Assembly (NCBI RefSeq): GCF_036378875.1
Contig: NZ_DASUVO010000131.1
Location: forward strand, 1 to 64,000
From: Actinophytocola sp036378875
GTDB taxonomy: Bacteria; Actinomycetota; Actinomycetes; Mycobacteriales; Pseudonocardiaceae
DNA length: 64,000 nucleotides
Reading direction: 5' to 3'
Part shown: positions 31,943-41,502 of the stretch, piece after piece
How the letters are laid out: each line of letters starts with the position of its first letter
Numbering within the stretch: position 1 is the first letter of the stretch
Translations under genes and position numbers: made by a program
Notes under the pieces: generated by a model
Database searches by the model: none
What the model was told of the DNA's origin: nothing
What the model saw: only the letters and a program-made list of their open reading frames with translations

Positions 31943-33148
31943 TTATTTCACTATGACCGGATCCGGGACGTGGGCCGGTTCGCCGGTTCGCGTCGCGTTA
32001 TCGGCGACGCTTTTCTTCGAACGGCTCCAGTACTTCATCGCCGGAAGTTCGACGCACCTGTAGAGCAGCCAGCCGCATGCCACGTTCGTGAGGAGCAGGC
32101 CCAGGATGAGCAGGATGCCACCGAACGTGCCGTACTCGGCGTCACCGAACACAGCTGGCCGGATCGCGAAGATGACGATCGCCTGGGCCAGGAAGAACCC
32201 GAAGGAGATCTTGCCCAACCACACCATCGGCCCGGTGCCCAGCACGGTGCGGCTACCACGCAGGTTGGCCGACGCGAGCGAGCCGACCACCGCCGCCAGC
32301 GGGATCATGTTGAGCAGCACGACCCGGTACGGCGACGGCACGACGAACGTGAGCAGGTAGCCGCCCACGACCAGCGCCCCCACCAGCGCGAAGGGGATGC
32401 GCGGCCACCGGCCACTGATCACGATGCGCGCCACGATCATGCCGAGGACGAACTCGAACAACCGCATCGGCGGGAACAGGTAGACGAACCAGAACTGCGG
32501 GATCGACACCTGGTCGAACGCCGGGGTGTCCGGAATGACCGTCAGCGTGAAGACGCAGGCGGCGGCCGCCAACAACACCATGCCGCCCGCCCAGAACCAC
32601 AGCTTGTCGTCCGCGATCCGCTTGATCGGGAACAGCAGGAACGGGAAGAGGACGTAGAACAGCATCTCCGCGTTCAGCGACCAGGCCGGGCCGTTCGCGC
32701 CGCCCCAGAAGGTCATGTCGGAGAACCAGGTGTCGATCAGGAACAGGTTCAGCAGGCCGTTGTTCGTGGTGAACGCGGACGCGAACAGGAGCATCGCGAG
32801 CGCCCAGGTCACGGCGTGGCTGGGGAAGATCTTCACCACGCGGCGCCGCCAGTACGCCGTGACCCGCTCACCGGGCTTGGCAGACCAGGTGATGACGAAT
32901 CCGCTGAGCATGAAGAAGCACGACATGGCCATCAGGCCGGCCCCGTAGCCGAGGTTGCTGAGGACCGCGGTCAGGCCTGCGTCGCGGAACGGCTCAGGGG
33001 CGTCGGGGTTGCCTGGGTTCGTCGGGTCCGCGACGTGGCAGAAGAACACCATCAACGCGGCGACGAACCGTACGCCGGTCAGCGCGGGCAGGTCTGGTCG
33101 GCGTTTGCTTGACGATTTTAAATCGACAAGCGATATGTTGGCGGACAA
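31943..33148 (-). CDS. Membrane acyltransferase, acyltransferase-3 family
   Basis: A 401-residue integral membrane protein with about ten helices. The family motif L-T-G-V-R-F-V-A-A-L-M-V-F-F-C-H with its conserved His opens the protein after a polar N-terminus (about residues 19-34), and F-F-M-L-S-G-F-V-I-T-W is the second family motif. These enzymes O-acylate sugars of glycosides or cell-wall polymers (the macrolide 3-O-acyltransferases are an example). The TTG at 33148 is chosen because AGGAG sits 6 nt upstream; an adjacent TTG at 33154 is too close. Acylation of a sugar on the product is possible. Confidence 0.83.
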   Translation of the reverse strand: MSANISLVDLKSSSKRRPDLPALTGVRFVAALMVFFCHVADPTNPGNPDAPEPFRDAGLTAVLSNLGYGAGLMAMSCFFMLSGFVITWSAKPGERVTAYWRRRVVKIFPSHAVTWALAMLLFASAFTTNNGLLNLFLIDTWFSDMTFWGGANGPAWSLNAEMLFYVLFPFLLFPIKRIADDKLWFWAGGMVLLAAAACVFTLTVIPDTPAFDQVSIPQFWFVYLFPPMRLFEFVLGMIVARIVISGRWPRIPFALVGALVVGGYLLTFVVPSPYRVVLLNMIPLAAVVGSLASANLRGSRTVLGTGPMVWLGKISFGFFLAQAIVIFAIRPAVFGDAEYGTFGGILLILGLLLTNVACGWLLYRCVELPAMKYWSRSKKSVADNATRTGEPAHVPDPVIVK

Positions 33149-33353
33149 TGTCAACTCCTCTACGTCAACTGGCCTAAACCAGATAAACGCCGCATTGGCG
33201 GGAGCTCCGCTGAACGCATGGCTTACCCTCACTCATTCGCGATTGGCCACGACGGCGTGCGCAATATTTTGCGACCTCAGGATAAGCGGCGCGACAACGG
33301 TCGACATTATTCGCTGTTGCGCAGCCGCAGGTGCGCAACCAGGCATAGGCGCG

Positions 33354-33393
33354 CCGAACCCGGGCGGGTGACGAACAACCCGCCCGGGTTCGG
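33354..33393 (-). terminator. Hairpin terminator after the second DHA2 pump
   Basis: A perfect 16-bp stem (33354-33369 with 33378-33393) starts 16 nt beyond the stop of the leftward MFS gene. The remaining gap up to the acyltransferase start (33149-33353) is comparatively AT-rich and probably holds that gene's promoter; no gene is seen in it. Confidence 0.85.
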
Positions 33394-33409
33394 ATTCCGC
33401 TTCTGGTGC

Positions 33410-35005
33410 TCAGGCCGCGGCCCGGTCCACGTCGGGATCGGTCTCGTCACTCGCGTCGGGGGCGTCCTCGGCGGGCGCACCGTGTCCGGCGCCGAACGGC
33501 AGGACATGTCCCAGCCCGCGCCACGCGATCGCGGCGACGATGACGAAGCCGACCGCGGTGATCACCGCGACGGTGATCAGCCCGGCGTTGAACGCCTCGC
33601 GCGCGGAGGCGAGCAACGCGTTCGCCTGGCCCGCCGGCAGGTTGGCCGCGGCGGCCACCGCACCGGTGATGCCCTCGCTCGCCGACGCCGTGACGTCCGC
33701 GGGCAGCCCGGCTGGCACGGTCACGTTCCCCTGGTACACGGCGGTCGCCACGCTGCCGAGTACCGCGACGCCGAACGCGGCGCCGAGCTCGCCGCCGGTG
33801 GAGACCAGTCCACCGACCGCACCCGCCTTCTCCGGCGGCACGTTCATCATGACCACCTGGTTGGCCACCGGACCGATCGGGCTTGCCCCGATCATCACCA
33901 CGGTCAGGCCGATCATCACGATCAGCACCCCGCCGACGGACTCGGCCAGCGTCAACAGCAACGACCCGGCCATCGCGATCAGGAGCCCGACGGCGATGAC
34001 GTGACCAGGCCGGAACACGCCGGCGAACTTGGGCGCGATGTTGTTGAACGCCAGCCCGATCAGTGCCGCGGGCAACATCCACATGCCGGCGGCCAACGGC
34101 GACAACCCCTCGACCAGCTGCAGGTACAGGGCGATGACCAGGGCGAGCGCGCCGGCGAACAGTCCACCGGAGACGAACACCGACATCCCGGAGCGAACCA
34201 CCTTGTTCTTGAACAGCTTCAGGTCGAGCAGCGGGTTCGGGATACGCGACTGCCGCCGCACGAACAGGAAGATCCCGACGGCGCCGAGCACCAGCAGCAG
34301 CGCGGGCCGCAGGTCGAACCCGGACCGGGCGACCTCCTTCAGCGCCGCGACCACGGGCAGGATCGCCACCAGGAACAGCGCGACACTGCGCAGGTCGATC
34401 GGGGCGCCGTCCGGGTTGCGCGACTCCTTCAACAGGACCGGCCCGGCCAGCAGCAGCACCAGCATGATCGGTACTCCCATCAGGAAGACCGAGCCCCACC
34501 AGAACGAGTCCAGCAGGATCCCGCCCACCGGCGGACCGAGCACGACGCCGCCGCCGAGCGCGCTGGCCCACACACCCAGCGCCGTTCCCATCTGCTTCGG
34601 GTCCTGGAAGATTCCGAAGATCATCGCGAGGGTCAGCGGCGCCAGCGCGGCACCGGACGCACCGAGCAGCGCGCGGGCGACGATCAGCATCGGCACCGAG
34701 GTCGCGAACGCGCACAACAGCGAGGCGACCACGAACACCGCGGCACTGGCCAGCAGGATCTTCCGCCTGCCGAACCGGTCACCGACGTGTCCCATGGTGA
34801 CCGTCAGCCCGGCCACGATGAACGCGTAGATGTCGGTGATCCACAGCTGCTCGACCGGGCCTGCCTGCAAATCCGCGGCGATGTGCGGCAACGCCAGTAA
34901 CAGGACGTTCAGATCCAGCGTCACCAGCAGGGTGGGCAGAGTCAGGACGGCCAGCGCTATCCATTCTCGACGCCCGGCCTTCGGTGGCGCGTTATCGACG
35001 GTCAC
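33410..35005 (-). CDS. DHA2-family MFS drug exporter (14 helices)
   Basis: A 531-residue QacA/EmrB-type pump, paralogue of the 22.9-kb exporter: the same R-R-E-W-I-A-L-A-V-L-T-L-P-T-L-L-V start, motif A G-D-R-F-G-R-R-K, motif C region L-G-P-P-V-G-G-I-L, and a long periplasmic loop before the last helix. GTG start at 35005. It is divergent from the first flavoprotein monooxygenase and shares a 259-nt promoter region with it. Together with the other pump and the antiporter it gives the locus at least three candidate resistance transporters. Confidence 0.9.
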   Translation of the reverse strand: MTVDNAPPKAGRREWIALAVLTLPTLLVTLDLNVLLLALPHIAADLQAGPVEQLWITDIYAFIVAGLTVTMGHVGDRFGRRKILLASAAVFVVASLLCAFATSVPMLIVARALLGASGAALAPLTLAMIFGIFQDPKQMGTALGVWASALGGGVVLGPPVGGILLDSFWWGSVFLMGVPIMLVLLLAGPVLLKESRNPDGAPIDLRSVALFLVAILPVVAALKEVARSGFDLRPALLLVLGAVGIFLFVRRQSRIPNPLLDLKLFKNKVVRSGMSVFVSGGLFAGALALVIALYLQLVEGLSPLAAGMWMLPAALIGLAFNNIAPKFAGVFRPGHVIAVGLLIAMAGSLLLTLAESVGGVLIVMIGLTVVMIGASPIGPVANQVVMMNVPPEKAGAVGGLVSTGGELGAAFGVAVLGSVATAVYQGNVTVPAGLPADVTASASEGITGAVAAAANLPAGQANALLASAREAFNAGLITVAVITAVGFVIVAAIAWRGLGHVLPFGAGHGAPAEDAPDASDETDPDVDRAAA

Positions 35006-35264
35006 GTTTCTTGTCCTTCCCGTTGGCTACACGTCGGGCACCGCCGCCACGTACCCCAGCTGTAAACCCAGGACACCGCGGGCTGTGTCTCTTCGTTCCG
35101 CACGTTGACGCTGGCACGTCGATCACCGCCGCGCATCTTTCTGCGTGCGCTCCTCGATCCGCGCCGCGCCGGTCCATGCGTGCCTGATCAATCCGGCACG
35201 CCGCGAGAACGGGGAAATACTTGACAAGTTGTACCTTCGAGGCAATCCGAGGAAAGGAAACAGG

Positions 35265-36671
35265 ATGAACATGATGGCCAGAGAGCGTGCGGTCGTCCTC
35301 GGTGGCAGCATGGCCGGCACCCTCGCCGCGCGCATACTCGCCGAGTCCTTTTCGGACGTCGTGGTCATCGACCGCGACGACCTCGTCGGCGTGCGGGAGT
35401 CGCGCCGCGGCACACCACACTCACACCACGCGCACGGCCTCCACTCACGCGGCCTCATGATCGTCGAGGAACTGTTCCCCGGGTTGACGGAGGAGGTCCT
35501 GGCCACCGGCGCGTGGAAAACCGACATCGGCCGGATCCGCTGGCACTTCGACGGACGGCCCATCGCACCGACCGACACCGGGCTGGTGATGCTGGCGCCG
35601 TCCCGACCGGTGCTCGAGTACCACGTGCGTGGCCGGGCCGCCGCGTTGCCGAACGTCCGGTACCTGGAACGGCACGACATCCTCCGGCCGTTGAGCACCC
35701 CGGGACGCGACCGGGTGACCGGCGTCCTCGTGCGCAGGCAGTCCGACGGCAAGGAGTTCGAGATCGAAGCCGATCTGGTGGTCGACGCCACCGGCCGCGG
35801 TTCGCGCACGCCTGCCTGGCTGGCCGACCTCGGCTACCAGCGACCGGCGGAGGACCGCGTCAAGATCGGCCTCACCTACACGACCCGCCACTACCGGGTC
35901 GATCCGAAGTGGTTCGAAGGCGCGCAGTCGATCGTCTTCATCGCCTCTCCGGCACACCCACGCGGCGCGTTCTTCGGCCAGCTCGGCGGGGGCGTCTGTG
36001 TGCTGTCGTTGACCGGGATCCTCGGCGACGTACCGCCGACCGACCCCCGGGGCTTTCTCGAGTTCGCCCGCACGCTGCCGTCGCCGGTCATCTACCAGGC
36101 GATCCGGGAGTCGGAACCACTCGAGGACGCGGTCAGCTTCCGGTTCCCGACGAGCGTGCGCCGTCGCTACGAGAAACTGCCCCGCTTCCCGGCCGGCCTT
36201 GTGGTGCTCGGCGACGCCGCGGCCAGCTTCAACCCGCTGTACGGCCAGGGCATGACCGTCACCGCGATCGAGGCCATGGCACTGCGCGACATGCTGCGGG
36301 CGAGCAGGACGGGCGACATCGACACGAAGAAGTTCAACAAGGTGGTCGCGAAGGCGGTCACGACTCCGTGGGAGATGAACGCCGGCGGCGACCTCGCCTA
36401 CCCCGACGTGCCGGGTGAGCGCACCGCGAAGATCCGGTTCGCCAACGCGTACATGGCGCGTCTGCAGTACGCCACAAGCAAGGACCCGAAGGCCACCGAG
36501 GCGATGATGCGGGTGGCCGGCATGATCGACCGGCCGGAGAAGCTGTTCAAGCCGAGCCTGGTGGCCAGGGTGTTGCGGCTCTCGCCGGGCATGCCGGAGC
36601 CCGGTCCGTCCTGGTTGGACACCGAGACCCCGGGGAACGCGCCGGAAACGGATTTGCCGAAAGCCGCGTGA
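35265..36671 (+). CDS. FAD-dependent monooxygenase/oxidoreductase, paralogue 1
   Basis: A 468-residue PHBH-fold flavoprotein. The dinucleotide loop is A-V-V-L-G-G-S-M-A-G (residues 9-18), then D-R-D at about 38. D-A-T-G-R-G-S-R-T-P-A-W-L lies in the middle, and the FAD ribityl motif is V-V-L-G-D-A-A-A-S-F-N-P-L-Y-G-Q-G-M near residue 315. It is about two-thirds identical by eye to the flavoprotein at 55.8 kb and less so to the one at 59.3 kb. The ATG at 35265 follows GAGGAAAGGA. Such squalene-epoxidase-like enzymes epoxidise or hydroxylate polyketide products, and in enediyne clusters could act on the core. Confidence 0.87.
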   Translation: MNMMARERAVVLGGSMAGTLAARILAESFSDVVVIDRDDLVGVRESRRGTPHSHHAHGLHSRGLMIVEELFPGLTEEVLATGAWKTDIGRIRWHFDGRPIAPTDTGLVMLAPSRPVLEYHVRGRAAALPNVRYLERHDILRPLSTPGRDRVTGVLVRRQSDGKEFEIEADLVVDATGRGSRTPAWLADLGYQRPAEDRVKIGLTYTTRHYRVDPKWFEGAQSIVFIASPAHPRGAFFGQLGGGVCVLSLTGILGDVPPTDPRGFLEFARTLPSPVIYQAIRESEPLEDAVSFRFPTSVRRRYEKLPRFPAGLVVLGDAAASFNPLYGQGMTVTAIEAMALRDMLRASRTGDIDTKKFNKVVAKAVTTPWEMNAGGDLAYPDVPGERTAKIRFANAYMARLQYATSKDPKATEAMMRVAGMIDRPEKLFKPSLVARVLRLSPGMPEPGPSWLDTETPGNAPETDLPKAA

Positions 36672-36682
36672 GAAGCACGACA

Positions 36683-36713
36683 GATGGGGCGGACACCGTG
36701 TGTCCGCCCCATC
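36683..36713. terminator. Hairpin after flavoprotein 1
   Basis: A perfect 14-bp stem (36683-36696 with 36700-36713) with a 3-nt loop lies between the converging flavoprotein and DoxX-like genes. Confidence 0.85.
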
Positions 36714-36755
36714 CTGGCTCCCTCGACCGGGCCCGTCGCACGCCGGTGACGCTGT

Positions 36756-37172
36756 TCAGCGCCTCAGCCGCACGGCGAGGTCCGTGACCCGCGACCACTG
36801 ACCCCACGCGATCAGCGCCGCCACCAAGAGAAAGACGATCGGCATCGTCGCGTCCGCCTCGAGCACGAACACGTTGGTCACGGTGGCGCCAACCATCAAC
36901 GCGACCAGGCCGAGCGCGGCGAGTCCGGACAGGGCGGGGATGAGCAGACCGACCGCGCCGGCGATCTCCGCAAGGCCGACCAGGTAGCGCAACCACTGCC
37001 CCGCGCCGATGGCGGCGAACATGTCCACCATCAGCTGGTCACCGATCAGCTTGGACGCGCCGGCGATGACGAACTGGATGGCCAGCAGGGCTTCGAGCAC
37101 CCACAGCACCACGATGATGGCACGGCTCCGCCCTGGTGCGACCGTCGGCTTGGCGGCAAGGGTTTTGTCCAT
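36756..37172 (-). CDS. DoxX-like membrane protein
   Basis: A 138-residue protein with four hydrophobic helices. The first carries L-E-A-L-L-A-I-Q-F-V-I-A-G-A-S-K-L-I-G-D, followed by G-Q-W-L-R-Y-L-V-G-L-A-E-I-A-G-A-V-G-L-L-I-P, which is the classic DoxX-like signature. The ATG at 37172 has AGGAGG upstream. It is only distantly similar to the 6.3-kb DoxX protein. It may be a redox-linked membrane partner; function unknown. Confidence 0.82.
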   Translation of the reverse strand: MDKTLAAKPTVAPGRSRAIIVVLWVLEALLAIQFVIAGASKLIGDQLMVDMFAAIGAGQWLRYLVGLAEIAGAVGLLIPALSGLAALGLVALMVGATVTNVFVLEADATMPIVFLLVAALIAWGQWSRVTDLAVRLRR

Positions 37173-37255
37173 TATGTCCTCCTGTCTCTGAGCATCCAAC
37201 CGTGACAGTCCGTCACGTCGGCGGCATCTTCCGTCGTGCTCTGTCGGCTGTGCTG

Positions 37256-38386
37256 TTACTTCCCGGCGAGTGCTGCCAGCTCGTCCACCACGGCTGACAG
37301 GGCCGGCTGCGCGGTGACCTCGCCGGCGAGTTCCCTCGCGGTGCGGGCGAACCGGGGACCGCGCAGCAGTTCCTCACAGTGCCGCGCCACCTCGGACGGG
37401 GAGAGCTCGTCCGGGCGCAGGCACACCCCCGCGCCGGAGCGCACCACGGCGTCGGCGTTGTCGAACTGGTCGTCGAGCGCCGGCAGCACCAGCTGCGGAA
37501 GGCCTGCGCCGATCGCGGTCAGGGCGGTGCCCTGCCCACCGTGGTGGATCGCCACGTCGCTGGCCCGCATCACATGGGACAGCGGGAGCCTGCCCACGTG
37601 CCGGACGGCGGCGAGCAGGTACGTCGGCCACCTCGCCGCGATCTTGTCGTCGACCGCGATCACGACCTCGACGTCCAGCAGTGCCAGCCGCTCCACGATG
37701 GGCGCCAGGGTCTCCGCCGCGCCGTCGGGGCCGAGCCGGGGCAGGACCGTGCCCATCGTCAGGCACACCCTCGGCCGCTCCCTCGGGCGCCACGCCCAGC
37801 TCGGCACCCGGCCGTCACCGTCGTGGGGCACGTTCCGCATGCGCCCCTGACCGGCGGCGTAGGCCGGGCGCAGGCTCGGCGGCCACGGGTTGAACACGAG
37901 TGCTGGCCGGGGCACCGTGGACAGTCCCAGTGCGGCCAGGTCGGCCGCGAGCTCGTCGATCGCGGCCGACGTGTACTCCGGCAGCGGCGCGACGCCCCAG
38001 TGCAACTCGGCGGCCGGCACGGCGAAGGTCGCGGCGGCGATCGGGCCAGCGGCCTCGGCGCGTTCGCTCACCACCACGTCCGGTCGCCAGGAGTCCACGA
38101 GCGACAGCACACCGGGCAGGTTGGCCGCCGCGATCCTGGCGAACACCCGGCCGTTGGTGTACCGCCGCTCGGCGAGTCGGTCGGGGTCGCCGCCCGCGAC
38201 GAGGTCGTGGAAGCTCGCCACCGGCCCGACGGAGGTCGCGGCGAGCCCGGAGCGCAGCACGTCGGAGACGAAGTCCTCCGAGGTGGCGACGAGCGCCTCG
38301 TGCCCGGCGGCCCGGCAGGCCCAGGCCAGCGGCACCAGTGGAAAGAAATGCCCGGGCAGGGGAACCGTCGTGAACAGTATCCGCAT
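37256..38386 (-). CDS. GT1-family (MGT-like) glycosyltransferase
   Basis: A 376-residue GT-B enzyme of the antibiotic glycosyltransferase group: M-R-I-L-F-T-T-V-P-L-P-G-H-F-F-P-L-V-P-L-A at the N-terminus and I-H-H-G-G-Q-G-T-A-L-T-A near residue 280, with P-A-L-D-D-Q-F-D-N-A-D. This matches the calicheamicin CalG and macrolide GT layout. It is a second glycosyltransferase for the product, different from the one at 29.7 kb, so at least two sugars or one sugar plus an alternative acceptor are likely. A NUDIX gene precedes it by 36 nt on the same strand. Confidence 0.9.
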   Translation of the reverse strand: MRILFTTVPLPGHFFPLVPLAWACRAAGHEALVATSEDFVSDVLRSGLAATSVGPVASFHDLVAGGDPDRLAERRYTNGRVFARIAAANLPGVLSLVDSWRPDVVVSERAEAAGPIAAATFAVPAAELHWGVAPLPEYTSAAIDELAADLAALGLSTVPRPALVFNPWPPSLRPAYAAGQGRMRNVPHDGDGRVPSWAWRPRERPRVCLTMGTVLPRLGPDGAAETLAPIVERLALLDVEVVIAVDDKIAARWPTYLLAAVRHVGRLPLSHVMRASDVAIHHGGQGTALTAIGAGLPQLVLPALDDQFDNADAVVRSGAGVCLRPDELSPSEVARHCEELLRGPRFARTARELAGEVTAQPALSAVVDELAALAGK

Positions 38387-38422
38387 CTTTGTCTCTCCAC
38401 ACGCGACGGACGGCGGAGGAGT

Positions 38423-38992
38423 TCACCCCGCCGCACTTTCGTGCAGGCGCAACAGGGTGTACCCGGCCACCGTCGAGTTGTCCCGGATCCGGCCGTCGGA
38501 GATCATCAGCTCGAACTCGGACCTGGCGAACCACCGGTGCCGCATGTCCTGCTCCTCGATCTCCCGGTTCGGCCGGCCCGGCACGAGGTCGGTGGCGAGG
38601 AAGACGTTGAGGACCTGGCCACTCGCGCCGTGCCAGCTGAACAGGCTGCCCAGGGATGTCATCGACCCGGCGCGCAGCCCCGTCTCCTCGGCGAGCTCAC
38701 GGTGCGCGAGCTCGACCGGGTCGCCGCTTCGCCGGTCGGGGAAGCCGCCCTGCGGGAACTCCCAGAACCGTCCGGCGACCGGGTAGCGGTACTGGTCGAC
38801 CAGGTGGAAACCGTCCCGTTCGAGCGCGATGACCATCGCGGCGTCCGGCCGGTCGACCACCGAGTAGATGCCGTGCGACCCGTCGGGCCGCTGGATCCGG
38901 TCCTCGCGAACGCTCAACCACGCGTTCTCGTACACGAGTCGGGTCGACAGCTGCCGGATCGGCACTTCCTCGGAGTCGAAAATGGACGCCAC
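38423..38992 (-). CDS. NUDIX hydrolase
   Basis: A 189-residue NUDIX protein. The Nudix box G-x5-E-x7-R-E-x-x-E-E-x-G is seen as G-G-F-P-D-R-R-S-G-D-P-V-E-L-A-H-R-E-L-A-E-E-T-G, with Y-R-Y-P-V-A-G-R-F-W-E-F-P-Q before it. The sequence resembles ADP-sugar/nucleotide-sugar pyrophosphatases. Co-transcription with a glycosyltransferase suggests it clears nucleotide sugars or related diphosphates, but a housekeeping role is equally possible. Confidence 0.85.
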   Translation of the reverse strand: MASIFDSEEVPIRQLSTRLVYENAWLSVREDRIQRPDGSHGIYSVVDRPDAAMVIALERDGFHLVDQYRYPVAGRFWEFPQGGFPDRRSGDPVELAHRELAEETGLRAGSMTSLGSLFSWHGASGQVLNVFLATDLVPGRPNREIEEQDMRHRWFARSEFELMISDGRIRDNSTVAGYTLLRLHESAAG

Positions 38993-39157
38993 CGACCCAG
39001 TCTATTGATTTCTGTTTCGCAATCTTCTTCACTGGTGCGAAAACTCCGGCTCCCGTGCCGTTCGTCGAGCTAGCACGTCAGGAGATGCCACGCCAGTCGC
39101 GACGCGACGAACATTGTCGGCACCGACCCGATCGACCTGGCTCAGATGGGGGCGAAA

Positions 39158-40504
39158 ATGAGTTTTTCTTTCGGCCGGCGGGATTGTCAGGTAGCGATCG
39201 TCGGACTCGGTTATGTCGGCTCGTGCATCGCCGCGGTGCTGGCCGAGCGAGGTCTCGACGTGGTCGGTATCGACACCAACACCAAGCTGATCGACGAGCT
39301 GCGCGACGGGCACTGCCGGTTCGTCGAACCCGGGCTGTCCGACCTGATCCTCGGTGGGATTTCCGCCGGGCGGCTCCAGGTGACCACCGACTTCGCGGCG
39401 GTGAAGGCGGCCGACGTCGTGCTGATCACCGTCGGCACCCCGGTTCGGGACGACGGCGCGCTGGCCGACGAACAGCTGCGGGACGCCTGCGCCGCGCTGA
39501 GCCAGCACCTGTGCGCTGGCCAACTGTACGTGCTGAAGAGCACCGTCCCGCCCGGCACCACGCGAAACCTCGTGCTGCCCCTGCTGGAGGCGAGTGGGCT
39601 GGTCGGCGGTGTGGACTTCGGGCTGGCGTTCACCCCGGAACGGCTCGCCGAAGGCACCGCACTCGGGGAGCTGCGCACGCTGCCGATAGTCGCGGGTGGA
39701 CTGGACGCCGACAGCACGGCGGCCGCCGCCGAGTTCTGGCGTTCCGCGCTGGACGTCGAGGTGGTGCCGCAGGAGTCCCTGGAAGCCGCCGAGATCATCA
39801 AGTTGGCGGACAACTGGTGGATCGACCTCAACATCGCGCTGGGCAACGAGCTGGCCAAGTTCTGTGCCCTGTACGGCGTGGACGCGCTCGACGTCATCGC
39901 GGCGGCCAACATGATCCCCAAGGGCACCGGCAACGTGAACATCCTGCTGCCCAGCGTCGGCGTCGGCGGCTCCTGTCTGACCAAGGACCCGTGGATGGTC
40001 TGGCACGCCGCTCGCGAGCGCGGCCTGGAGATCCTCACCGCCCCGGCCGGCCGCGAGGTCAACGCCGGGATGCCGGACTACACCGCGCGCCTCGCCCTCG
40101 ACGAGCTGGTCCGGCTCGGCAAGGAACCGGCCACCTCGAAGGTGGCGGTCCTCGGGCTGGCGTTCAAGAACAACACCGGGGACCTGCGCCACACACCCAC
40201 CCAGGCCGCGGTCGCCGCGCTGGAACGGGCCTGCGCCGAGGTGACCGTCTACGACCCGCGGGTCGACCCGGAAGAGGCCGACGAGCTGTTCGGCATCACG
40301 CCGTCGCGGTCCATCGAGGACGCCGTGAAGAACGCCGACTGCCTCGCGATTCTCGCTCTGCACAATGAGTTCCACGACATCGACTTCGCCGACCTGCCGG
40401 TGCGGGAGTCGTGCCTGGTGCTGGACGGTCGGGCGTACTACTCGCGGGAGAAGATCGCGGAGCTGCGGGCACTCGGCTACCACTACCGCGGAGTCGGGCG
40501 ATGA
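39158..40504 (+). CDS. UDP-glucose/nucleotide-sugar 6-dehydrogenase
   Basis: A 448-residue member of the UDP-glucose/GDP-mannose dehydrogenase family. Seen: V-A-I-V-G-L-G-Y-V-G (NAD loop, residues 10-19), G-T-P-V-R-D-D-G-A-L, F-T-P-E-R-L-A-E-G, K-L-A-D-N-W-W-I-D, the catalytic cysteine in G-V-G-G-S-C-L-T-K-D-P-W, and A-F-K-N-N-T-G-D-L-R. It oxidises the C6 alcohol to a uronate. The next gene, overlapped by 4 nt, is a UXS-like SDR, so UDP-glucuronate is the most likely product (compare CalS8/CalS9). The start at 39158 is preferred to an in-frame ATG at 39146. Confidence 0.87.
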   Translation: MSFSFGRRDCQVAIVGLGYVGSCIAAVLAERGLDVVGIDTNTKLIDELRDGHCRFVEPGLSDLILGGISAGRLQVTTDFAAVKAADVVLITVGTPVRDDGALADEQLRDACAALSQHLCAGQLYVLKSTVPPGTTRNLVLPLLEASGLVGGVDFGLAFTPERLAEGTALGELRTLPIVAGGLDADSTAAAAEFWRSALDVEVVPQESLEAAEIIKLADNWWIDLNIALGNELAKFCALYGVDALDVIAAANMIPKGTGNVNILLPSVGVGGSCLTKDPWMVWHAARERGLEILTAPAGREVNAGMPDYTARLALDELVRLGKEPATSKVAVLGLAFKNNTGDLRHTPTQAAVAALERACAEVTVYDPRVDPEEADELFGITPSRSIEDAVKNADCLAILALHNEFHDIDFADLPVRESCLVLDGRAYYSREKIAELRALGYHYRGVGR

Positions 40505-41481
40505 GCCGACATGCGGTGGTCACCGGTGGGTTCGGGTTCATCGGCGGCCATCTGGTGGACCGGCTCCTCGCCAGGGGCGACGAGGTGACCGTGTTCGACA
40601 GCGTGCCACCGCCGGCGCACCTGCGGACCGGATCCAGGCACGTGGTCGGGGACATCCTGGACCGGGACGCCCTCGGCGAGGCGATCAGGCCGGGCGTCGA
40701 CATGGTGTACCACATGGCCGCGGTCGTCGGCGTTGACCAGTACCTGGCCCGGCCGCTGGACGTCATCGACATCAACTTCTCCGGCACCCGCAACGTTCTC
40801 GACCTCGCCGAGCGGGCGGGCGCGCGGGTCGTGGTGGCCAGCACCAGCGAGGTGTTCGGCAAGAACCCGGCGGTGCCGTGGCGCGAGGACGACGACCGGG
40901 TGCTGGGCTCCACATCCGCCGACCGATGGACCTACTCCTCCAGCAAGGCGTTGACCGAGCACCTCACGTTCGCCTTCGCCCGTCAGCGCGGCCTGCCGGC
41001 CACGATCGTGCGCTACTTCAACGCATACGGCCCTCGGCAGCGGCCCGGGTTCGTCGCCAGCCGCTCGGTGCACCGGGCGCTCAACAACCGGCCGGTGGTC
41101 GTGTACGACGGCGGCCGGCAGACCAGGTGCTTCACCTACGTCGAGGATGCCATCGACGCCACCCTGCTGGCCGCCGAGCACCCCGCGGCGGTCGGGCAGG
41201 CGTTCAACATTGGTAGCATGGCCGAGAACACGATCGGCGAACTCGTCGAGCTGATCCGGGAACTCACCGGCGGCACGGCACCGACCACGGCGATCGACTC
41301 CAGCGTCTCACTCGGACAGTCCTATGAGGATTTACCGAGACGCATACCGGACAACACCAAGGCGCGCGAGACCCTCGGCTGGCAATGCACGACGTCCCTG
41401 CGGGACGGTCTCACCCGGACGATCGACTGGGCCAGGGCCAATCCGTGGTGGCTCGCACTGCCCGACAGCGGCGCCGCCTGA
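40501..41481 (+). CDS. Extended SDR: UDP-glucuronate decarboxylase (UXS)-like
   Basis: A 326-residue extended short-chain dehydrogenase. V-T-G-G-F-G-F-I-G-G is the NAD loop, S-T-S-E-V-F-G precedes the active site, and the catalytic Y-S-S-S-K is present, followed by R-Y-F-N-A-Y-G-P-R-Q-R. Directly after a nucleotide-sugar dehydrogenase it is best read as the decarboxylase forming UDP-xylose or the 4-keto-pentose. A 4-epimerase is the alternative. The 4-keto-pentose would feed the DegT aminotransferase. Confidence 0.85.
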   Translation: MSRHAVVTGGFGFIGGHLVDRLLARGDEVTVFDSVPPPAHLRTGSRHVVGDILDRDALGEAIRPGVDMVYHMAAVVGVDQYLARPLDVIDINFSGTRNVLDLAERAGARVVVASTSEVFGKNPAVPWREDDDRVLGSTSADRWTYSSSKALTEHLTFAFARQRGLPATIVRYFNAYGPRQRPGFVASRSVHRALNNRPVVVYDGGRQTRCFTYVEDAIDATLLAAEHPAAVGQAFNIGSMAENTIGELVELIRELTGGTAPTTAIDSSVSLGQSYEDLPRRIPDNTKARETLGWQCTTSLRDGLTRTIDWARANPWWLALPDSGAA

Positions 41482-41502
41482 CCACTGACGAGGATGCACC
41501 TG

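Noticed and set aside
35215..35250. TTGACA at 35221 as a sigma-70 -35 box for flavoprotein 1
   Set aside because: No acceptable -10 hexamer follows at 16-18 nt; not reported as a promoter.
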